Assembly: GCA_018417955.1 (NCBI GenBank)
Contig: JACTVC010000028.1
Span: 310,001 to 374,000, forward strand
Direction of reading: 5' to 3'
From: Laccaria trichodermophora
Lineage: Eukaryota; Basidiomycota; Agaricomycetes; Agaricales; Hydnangiaceae
DNA length: 64,000 nucleotides
Shown: piece by piece, positions 56,253-64,000 of the stretch
Layout: the number at the start of each line of letters is the position of its first letter
Numbering within the stretch: the stretch's first letter is position 1
The notes under the pieces: generated by a model
Databases searched by the model: none
What the model was told of the DNA's origin: nothing
Seen by the model: only the letters and a program-made list of their open reading frames with translations
Made by a program: the position numbers and the translations under genes

Positions 56253-57435
56253 CGTTGATGGACAACGGGAAAAGCGGGTGCGCACTTGTCCTTCACTGAT
56301 GTTATATATTTTTTTCTATTCGTTCGATCTAATACGTCTTGCCCTTGAGAACGCGAACGCGGTGAGAATTTTCCAAGTAGAGGCCACCTGCCACTGACCT
56401 CGAGTCCTTCGCGGAGATTTACGTGACGACGCGGAGCTAAAGCCGAACCTTGCTCTCTTCTCTTTCGTGTCCAAATCACATCGAAGAAAAGCTTATTATT
56501 TCAACCCATCCAGATTCAACTCCTTATTTATCATTTACTGATCTCCCATCTAATCTCAATGCCACTCCGCTGCTTTAGTTGCCAGGCTATCTTCCTCTAC
56601 CGCTACAGGACCATGGGTTGCCATTAACTCGTTGCCTTGGAGCACCATTTTCCTTTTCACCTACTCCCAGCTTCTTCGAACGGCCGGTCATCTTTCCCGG
56701 TTTTTTTTCTGATAATGTGTTGGCAGCCACAGATGCTTCCCTCCTTTTGTCTACCTCATGTTTCGACGCATGTTGATGTTCCTGATGCTGGACAGCTCAT
56801 TATCTTGATTGATTCGGAACCAGTTTACAGGTGCTTTTATTCTCCAAGCGGTCGAAGAGAAGTGGTACCTCTGCGATTGACCAGTTGACGTCCACAGCCC
56901 GATTAGAGTACTTACGAACGTTTCTCGCCCTTTTTTAACGGCCTTATTACCCTCGCTGGGCAAAAAAAACATCTCTTGGACGGTGGGTTTTATTTCGGTA
57001 GATTAACGTAAAAGTCTTGTTGAATCGATCAGTGCACAAGTTCATAATTCTCACTGTTGAACACTATTTGAAACTTCGTAGCAAAATCCCAGAGTAACTT
57101 TGTCCGTCATATCCGTTTATTATCGACCAAATGTAACCCCTATTATATTCTTGTCAAAGGGTTGACGGCGACCTTGCTGGAGGAGATTAGATGTCGATCA
57201 GCGAGGAGAGATCTATTGTGATACATCTGCCAAATGAATAGGACATTGGCGCTCGAATTTTCCATGTTCTTTACCTCTGTCGATCTTCAGCCAACACAGG
57301 CACATTAAAACCCCAGAAATTTTGGGTCATTCGGTTTTCCGTCGCGGAATACATTTATCAATTATAATTACAACATAGCGAATTGTTCGAGGCTGGCGTA
57401 TGCAACAAAAAAGCGATGAAAAGGGCCTTCCGTCG
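56253..57435. other. Intergenic region, no gene seen
   Basis: About 1.2 kb upstream of the zinc-finger gene and downstream of the glycoside hydrolase gene. Short frames on both strands (for example 56579-56888 plus) are not supported by codon pattern or splice sites. Probably promoter plus 3' untranslated regions. Confidence 0.4.
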
Positions 57436-60400
57436 TTATTTGGTCAACTTGTTGAAGAGTTTGTTACCGGCTGTCACACGAGCGTTAAGAGAAGTAATGA
57501 GGCGATCGGTGATCGGACAAAAACACTCACATTGGACAACACTACCCATGCCAGTTTCAAGTTGGTCTCTCGCCTTACGACCGGCGACCTTATCCACCGC
57601 GCTTAGAGCAAAATCAAACGCACTGGATCCCGAGGAGGACGTCGAAGCATAAGTTGGTCCTGGCTGTGCATACGGAGCATAATATGATGGACCTGTAATT
57701 GGTTGAAGTACATAATTAGCATAAGGAGGGATAAATGCCATTGAGATGCCACGTACGCGGGGGTATAGGAGGCGGCCCCGATTGTCCAGGCATCCAAGGG
57801 CTCCCACCATGGACAGGAGGTGAAGAAGGCTGAGAATACAAGGAATTGTGATATGAAGGATTGTAATCAGATGAAGGATTAGGCATGCCGAAGAAACCCC
57901 CTTCTCCGCCGGGACCTTGGGGAAATTGCAAGGGTGAAGCATTTGGAAAACTTGCTCCTGGAAATTGAGGACCTTGCGCAGGGCTGTAAGGTCCCTGTGC
58001 TGGACGGTACGCATTTTGTCCAGGAAAGCTTGACCATGTCGATCCCTTGTTATCTGGATCGAATGGCGGCCCACCGGTGCCTGGAAAAGCTGGTCCACCG
58101 GGGTAGGAGGTCATTGAGGAGTACGAGGATGCAGATGGAAAGCTAGGTCCTGATGGAAACGAAGGACCTCCGACGGGAGGTCCATAGGAAGGACGAGTAG
58201 GTACGTAAGATGATGGTGGTGAAGCAGAAGGATATGAAGATGGCGTAGGAGGGGCGTAACTCGAGGGAGCGGAAGGTCCAGGCGGAGCTGCGTAATTGGA
58301 TGGACCACCAGGAGTGTACGAAGGTCCACCCGGTGGGTTGTATGAAGAGGAACCGCTAGGCGCGTAACCTGATGACCCTCCAGGGGCTGGATAAGCCGAC
58401 GACGGAGCGCTGTATGGAGCCGTTCCAGGGGGAGGGTGGTATCCCTCCGGTGGAGTGGTTGGCGTAGCTGGTGCTGTCGCCGTTGGACGCAAATTAGTTG
58501 ATGAAGGCCGGCTTCCTAACGTTGCATTTGGCCTTAATGAGGCTCCACTGCTACCTCCCACGTTTGAAGCGGTGAACGTATGAGGTCTCGAAAGACTTGC
58601 ACCGCCGATAGCACCTGTCACTGGTGCTTCATAACTTGACGTTAAGGGGCCAGAAGTAGCGTGAGAGTCGTTCTTATTCGCCCGCCAATCAGCAGGCGGC
58701 CACTGCCCTTGTGACCAGGGCCCAGGTTGGTTTGTTGGCGCTTGCGTGGGCAAAGGGGGTATAGAGGTAGGCGCTGCCGTATTGGGGTACTGTGGACGAC
58801 CTCCTGCAGTCGTTGGTCGAATTGGTTGCTGAGCAGCCTGAGGATGTGGCTGTGTCGTTGTTGGGCGAGCATGAGCCAATGATTGTGTTCGACCAGGTCC
58901 AGTTCCGCCGTAGGGCGTCTGCTGAGCGGCGGGATGGGCCGGGTGAAGGGGCGGAGGGGATGTTGCAGCTCCAACGTTATTTTGTACACTAGGTTCACCA
59001 TAGCGTATCTGCTGAGCGGCAGGGTGCGCAGGGTGAAGAGGAGGAGAAGAGGCCGCAGCCGCAGCCCCTGCGTCAGTTGTTTGTTGGAACGGGTACGAAG
59101 AATTTGTAGGAGATGTGGGACCCGATGAGCCCCCATACGTCGCCTGTTGCGGTCTTGCTGGCTGTCCAGCATAGGAATTATTAGCTCCATAATCCGGCTG
59201 CTGCTGCCCTATAGGTGGAGGGGACGAGGAAGATGGTGCACCATATGTACTGAGCCCTCCGTAACTTGGTCGATGAGAACCTGGTGGTCCACCAGACTGA
59301 TCAGACCCCCCATATGGCGGTTGCGACTGATTTGGCGTAACCACAGACGGGGAAGAAGAGATCCCATGGCGAGCGAGATCGCTGGTTAGAGATGCGACGG
59401 CCACTCCTGCTACCCCAGCACCGAGAACACCAGCGAGATTTGTGACAACCGCAGAAGGGTCAGTTGACGGTGTATTGACGACGGGCGGTTCAGAACGAGT
59501 TGCTGGTCCCGAACCCTCAATGGGGGCTGCTACTGCAGATGCCGAAGAAGAAGATGCTGTTGCGGCTGTAGGTTGAGCTGAAGCTGCTGCAGCTTCATCT
59601 TCTTCAAGCGAATACGGTGGAGGGGGTGGTTCTTCCTTGCTTTCCTTCTGTTGTGCAAGCCATTCTTGATAAGACTGACCGCTGGATCCGCCATCGCCGC
59701 CACTACTACTACCAGCTCCAGTGGATGATCCTGTCACAAAATCTCCGGACTTCAGGTCGACGTCTTCATACTTCGGTCTCGTGGACCAATAATCTTGCAG
59801 TTCCTTCGACGGGAAACTGTCATAAACCCTCCGTTCGCCCCGAAGTGCTTCGGCTGCGAATCCGCAGATCCGCATATACCTATGTTATATCATCCTCGTT
59901 TAAGCCACGTAAATTAGACCGTCGATCGGGAAAGAGCACCCACCAATCAGATGGGAGATCATAGCCATCCGCATCAAGTGCCAAAAAAGGGTATTTATCT
60001 GATACCGGGAGGAGTCGTTTGTATGGAACAACAGGCATGAATGCGGTTCCTTCGTCATACCTGCAGATAAATAAGCGGTTAGACTGTGCCTTGAAGCATG
60101 AGACGAGATAGACTCACTCGTCCCACATAGCTCCATACATGATTCGTGCACCCATTCTGCGGGCATTGAAAATTTGTCTCCACAAGAAACGACCTCCTTG
60201 CCTCTTCATGCCATTGAAATCCCATTTTCCCTCAGAAAGATTGTACCCCTTGCGATCTTAACATCAGCCATGACGTAGAATGGAGATATCGATCTCAACT
60301 CACCGAGCCGCCTGGAAGAACAACCGGGATGTAATCGATCCTTCGATATATGCCTTCCTCGTTCCGTTTCTTTATCAGTTCCATATCACCCTTAATCTTT

Positions 60401-61599
60401 GTCTCTGCAAAGTCGTCGGCCTCTTGTTCGTTGCCGTACCGGCCTACGGTCCATGGCGAGATAGCGTCGAACTCATTCAGCCACACGTCCAAAAATTCGG
60501 GGTTCCGATCGGCATCACTCTCTGCTGTCCGCCAGTGTGCAGGCGTGCCTGCCATGATATAGGCACCTCCTGGAGTAGCACTTCGGAAGAAGTTGGCAAT
60601 TGCACGAACTGAGGCAGGTGTGTGACCGGAATTATCGAACCCGAACCCTAGACCCACAGATGAATGAAACTATATCGGTTTAGTCAATTGTCCTCACCCC
60701 AGAGCGTGACGACTGCTTTTCCCTTTTCCTTCAAATAGTTTGGGCTGTCCAGTATGCCTTTGTCACGAATGAGATGCAACCAGTCGCGTTCCAATATGCG
60801 TTGTATACGATCAGGTGCCACACCCGAGACATCATACCTATAAGTTCATGGGACTCGACGCAGGGGTATCAAAACGTGTAGACTCACATAATTGCGAAAA
60901 CTCGTCCTTCACGCTCAGCGGCTTCTCGGACGCGGTCCCCAATCTCGTCACGCATGCGAAAGATGCCCTCATTATGATTATCATCTATAAAGTCACATTG
61001 CCCAGCAAATCGTTGAAGAAAAGCGCCGTCGACCCCGTGTTCTGCCATCCAGTGGAAGTGCCTAGAAGTTGATTTGTAAACCCCGGCCTTTTTTATGAGA
61101 TAAAATCATCGAATGTGCGCACCGTTGTACAGTCTTCGCATTACGAGAGGAGAACAGGTACATGTCTTCGCCCGCCTGGGTCTTCAAGCCTGGAGCAACA
61201 AAGAGTTCGGACTGAGAGTAACTTGATACATCTGGCCATAAATCTGTATTTGGGCGTCCTCCATCAGGAATTGGGTAATTGAACCAGTGTAACCATCCAT
61301 GGTGGCCTAAAGAGGCTGTTAGCCTCTCAACGAAAGCAATAATCTTTGAAACAAACCCGGGTCGAGGGGGGGACCATCTCCAGGACATGTAAACCTACAC
61401 CAAGAGAAATCAGTGGTATAACCTTCAAAACATATAGATCGCATACCATGCTTGGTATCCTACCATAAATTTGTCGTGAATAGTCGATGGGTCGGCACTG
61501 ACACAGTGGAGATGGCTCAGGACTGATCTTTCATACCAATTGTAGCTTCACACACCGTTTGATCACCTTTCCCGCCGCACTTGAACTTGAGCTCGCCAT
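57436..61599 (-). CDS. GH71/GH99-like glycoside hydrolase with long Pro/Gly/Tyr-rich C-terminal tail
   Basis: Start ATG 61599 (MASSSSSAAGKVIKR), stop TAA at 57436. About ten introns. The catalytic half reads: FTCPGDGPPLDPG, HHGWLHWFNYPIPDGGRPNTD, SSYSQSELFVAPGL, LFSSRNAKTVQRHFHWMAEHG, VDGAFLQRFAGQCDF, VFAIMYDVSGVAPD, WLHLIRDKGI, LWGFGFDNSGH, GTPAHWRT, FDAISPWTVGRYG, DYIPVVLPGGS, then GARIMYGAMWDEYDEGTAFMP. From memory this is the fungal family annotated xylosidase/arabinosidase, related to GH71/GH99 (TIM barrel). No signal peptide is seen, so it may act inside the cell. After FPSKELQDYW about 650 residues of Pro/Ser/Gly/Tyr repeats (QPPYGG, SPPLHPAHPAAQQ, YAPPTPSSY) follow, ending with a short conserved-looking helix (ALSAVDKVAGRK). 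The tail is continuous with the enzyme by splicing; a separate gene is less likely. Confidence 0.75.
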
Positions 61600-61801
61600 A
61601 TCGATTGATCTTGTTCCCAAGTGATGGCTGAAAACCTTGGCGTGTGTCTAGCCGGTGGATGTCGTGGGCGCTGAGAGGAAGATTATTACGGGAGTCAGTC
61701 GGCGCCTAACCGCAGCCCACCCAAAACGATCTCCGACTTTGGTAACTTCCAATCCTGTCCTTCAATTTCCACATCATCTCCACGGTTTAAAGAAATTTAC
61801 A
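61600..61801. promoter_or_regulatory. Bidirectional promoter between hydrolase and kinase genes
   Basis: 202 bp between the divergent start codons at 61599 (minus) and 61802 (plus). Both promoters must lie here or overlap the first exons. Confidence 0.4.
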
Positions 61802-62612
61802 ATGGAGGCTGAAGCTAAGGCGTTATCGCAAGTTCTGGTCAAGAAGCTAGAGGAGTATGTTCAACCGAAGAACATGTTGTCAGCTGCTCAAAAGTGTCGA
61901 CATCCAGAACGCCGTCCTCAAAACGTCTGCTCGTAGGTATCTCTGGCATTCCAGCATCTGGAAAGTCGACATTCGCACAGCTTTTGGTTGATCACACAAA
62001 CGTTGTGTTGGGCAAGGACCCAGAGTCGACCACACGAGCAATCCTCGTCAGGCTCGATGGGTGGCATCTTACTAGATCCCAGCTGGACTTGTTTCTAGAT
62101 CCTCAGCAGGCCCATGACAGACGAGGAAGCTACTGGACATTCGATGGAACTGGCTACGTAAATTTTGTTCGCTCTCTTCGCGCGGAACTAGAGCCCGACG
62201 CGCCAATAATCACCGCACCATCTTTTGACCACGCAGTGAAGGATCCAACCCCAGACGCAGTCTCGATATACCCCTACCATCGGATAGTCATTATCGAAGG
62301 ACTATATACCTTCCTTTCAATCGAACCATGGAGCGCCGGTGGTCTTCTTCTTGACGAGCGGTGGTTCCTCGACGTGGATATCGAGGCAGCCAGGAGGAGG
62401 ATTGTGAAGCGTCATGTCGTGAGCGGAGTTGCGAAGGATTTGGAACAGGCTTCGTGGAGGGCGGATGAGAATGATATGCCAAGTACGCATGACATCCACA
62501 CGTATACTTGATTCTCAATGGTTTTCTAGATGGCAGATTTATTATTGCGAACATGCTGGAACCAACTCGGGTGATCCAGAATCAGGATGATCCCGCCCTG
62601 ATCTTACCTTGA
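61802..62612 (+). CDS. P-loop kinase of the uridine kinase / Yfh7-like type
   Basis: ATG 61802 (MEAEAKALSQVLVKKLEEY). The Walker A motif GIPASGKST follows about 40 residues later, then LVRLDGWHLTRSQLD, a lid-like DPQQAHDRRGSYWTFD, PSFDHAVKDPTPD, IVIIEGLYTFLS (Walker B region), DERWFLDVDIEAARRRIVKRHVVSG and NGRFIIANMLEPTRVIQ at the C-terminus after an intron (62480-62527). This is the phosphoribulokinase/uridine kinase superfamily; closest in memory is the fungal Yfh7-like group, whose substrate is not established. The first coding part and the P-loop part are in different frames; a very short intron GTATGT...GTCAG (about 29 nt, 61856-61884) would join them in frame. Confidence 0.75.
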
Positions 62613-63763
62613 CCTGTTCGCCTGCTGGTTCCTATCTGCTATTACTCCGCCTTGTCTATGTGTTCGGGTGTTCTCGGGCCTTCGGATTGCCGTTCTAAAT
62701 TGCGATCCCCCCATACGGGGCAGGCGATTGTTGTCTTACGCAAGAAAAGGGCGTACAAACCGTCGGTCTGGAGAAACACATGCTCATTCTATGGGATGCT
62801 TTGCGAAGCTATTGTACGTCCTCGGCGGCTGTGGCAAGCCAGATAAAGATGATGGATGGTGATTGCTGGGAAAACATCTCATCCACAAATTCTTGCATTG
62901 ACTACGGAAAGTCGCAATGAACCGGTGCTTTAAGAAAAGAAATATCCTCAACTGTTTGCCTCAAGGTCGTTTTCAAACATTCCCCAGCGTGCAGGCTTAA
63001 CACACATCTGTTAAAACAGAAGTGTCTGGATTCCCTAGATCCCCCTATTCCACTTCATTGATGCCCGCATTTCATGAAGCCCCTACATAATTGCCGCAGG
63101 GCATCAACACATGGCCACGGTTTTTCGTTCTATGCTTCTCCCATTATATGGAGCCAGGACTCGAGGCGGCAGAACTAACGGTCGGCGGCCCGCAATCAAA
63201 TCTCCATTTTGTTGAGATCCTCATGAATATCTGGACGATTGGCACTGAGAGGTAATTTCATAGCTGCTTCTCCTCTAGAAAAAACTCCTCCCTTCAACAA
63301 AGCGGGCCAGCGATCTGCGACAACCTAAGACCCACAACTTGGCATTGATAAACCCCAATCCGACCCCTTGATAGATCTTGCGAAATGGACGGCAAATCCG
63401 TTTTGATAGTGTTCGTTCATGAACTAGTTGGGTTTCAGGAGCGCTCTACGCGAGACTAGGTTGCATGCAAGTAACTGGACGATTCTCTGCTCTTCCACTC
63501 AGATTGAGAGAAAATTGAATCACTATAACAACTACTTCTAGCAGCTGCAGACGCCGCGTTCTCAGCGCGTGATGGAACTGAACAATTTTTGTCGGAGTCT
63601 GGGCGCAGAGCGCCTAAAGATGAGTTCCCATAATTTCTACACAGACATGGAGGAATTTGGGCGATTCTCCGATACAATACACGAATAATTTACGTCTGTC
63701 ACACCCAATGATCTTTAACACAACAGCCCTGCGGAAGAGAAAAAAGGAACTGAGACCATAACT
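62613..63763. other. Intergenic region, no gene seen
   Basis: About 1.15 kb between two converging genes. Frames at 62652-62862 (plus) and 63456-63677 (minus) lack start context, introns or recognisable residues. Confidence 0.4.
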
Positions 63764-63975
63764 TTACTGACGAGGTACTTCTCTTCCAGAAATGTGATAG
63801 AAGATTGAGCCCTGTGGGTAGAATTTTTTTTAATCAACTCGTTGATACTTATCAGTAGAAAAACGAGGCATACATTGTACACCGCCTTAACATCGTCCCT
63901 CCTCATCTTTCCGTCGGGCGGAGCTATCAAAAGGTAAGTTGCAAACCACTCGAATGCCGATGCCACCCATCCGAA
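63764..63975 (-). CDS. Caleosin / peroxygenase, 3' end (two last exons; gene continues past the window)
   Basis: Exon 63975-63874 reads FGWVASAFEWFATYLLIAPPDGKMRRDDVKAVYN; after a 62-bp intron (GTATGC...CCCACAG) the last exon 63811-63764 reads GSIFYHISGREVPRQ and stops with TAA. Caleosins end in exactly this pattern: an EW...YLL segment, a DG-(K/R)-(M/V)-x-(K/R)-ED-like stretch, then VYDGSIFY. They are lipid-droplet or membrane-associated haem peroxygenases with one EF-hand; the EF-hand and membrane anchor would lie beyond position 64000. The acceptor ttggcag at 63976-63982 marks the upstream intron. Confidence 0.75.
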
Positions 63976-64000
63976 CTGCCAATTGGAACGGAATCAGTTA

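Noticed and set aside
62652..63677. Small frames between the kinase and the caleosin
   Set aside because: No recognisable residues, splice sites or start context; they overlap each other in different frames.

Overview
This is nuclear DNA from a filamentous basidiomycete, almost certainly an Agaricomycete. Genes are split by many 45-60 bp GT-AG introns, and the mobile elements (KDZ, Plavaka, TET/JBP-bearing units) are characteristic of that group. I see no bacterial features such as operons, Shine-Dalgarno sites or CRISPR arrays. All functions below come from reading the sequence and recalling families; no search was run.

Layout. (1) 1-18.5 kb is a KDZ transposon neighbourhood. It holds a minus-strand AT-hook companion gene (1026-4600), a divergent plus-strand KDZ transposase with a CxC2 cysteine cluster (about 4.97-9.4 kb) and a minus-strand TET/JBP-type 2-oxoglutarate/Fe(II) dioxygenase (11867-18486). 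Three younger insertions sit inside it: a GAATGAAA-rich MITE (1573-2340), a GGAAT-ended element carrying a large polypyrimidine minisatellite (9410-11538), and an LTR element (12571-17818) with 509-bp LTRs and a 5-bp target duplication that splits one exon of the TET/JBP gene. (2) 19.4-25.05 kb is a Plavaka (CACTA-like) element with a divergent companion gene. (3) 25.3-47.8 kb is a nest of insertions in the remains of a WD40-repeat gene. It includes a tyrosine-recombinase element with split direct repeats, a 12.5-kb inverted-repeat element with two 5954-bp arms, a hairpin-rich satellite, a hAT-type MITE with an 8-bp target duplication, and a 1.8-kb DNA element. One fungal gene of unknown function (44441-45585) survives there. 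(4) 48.1-64 kb is ordinary gene-dense chromosome: a single-pass membrane protein, an RSC1/RSC2-like bromodomain-BAH protein, a C2H2 transcription factor, a GH71/GH99-like glycoside hydrolase with a long Pro/Gly/Tyr-rich tail, a P-loop kinase of the uridine kinase/Yfh7 type, and the 3' end of a caleosin.

The most striking signal is mutational. In the KDZ, Plavaka and tyrosine-recombinase genes, every nonsense codon I can place in an otherwise continuous family-like frame is TGA (11 of 11), usually where arginine is expected, so CGA to TGA is the simplest explanation. All 19 differences between the direct-repeat copies of the recombinase element are CpG versus TpG/CpA. This is what decay of methylated CpG (or a RIP-like process) would leave. 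It lies next to a dioxygenase gene of the family that oxidises 5-methylcytosine, whose own reading frame is open except for the LTR insertion.
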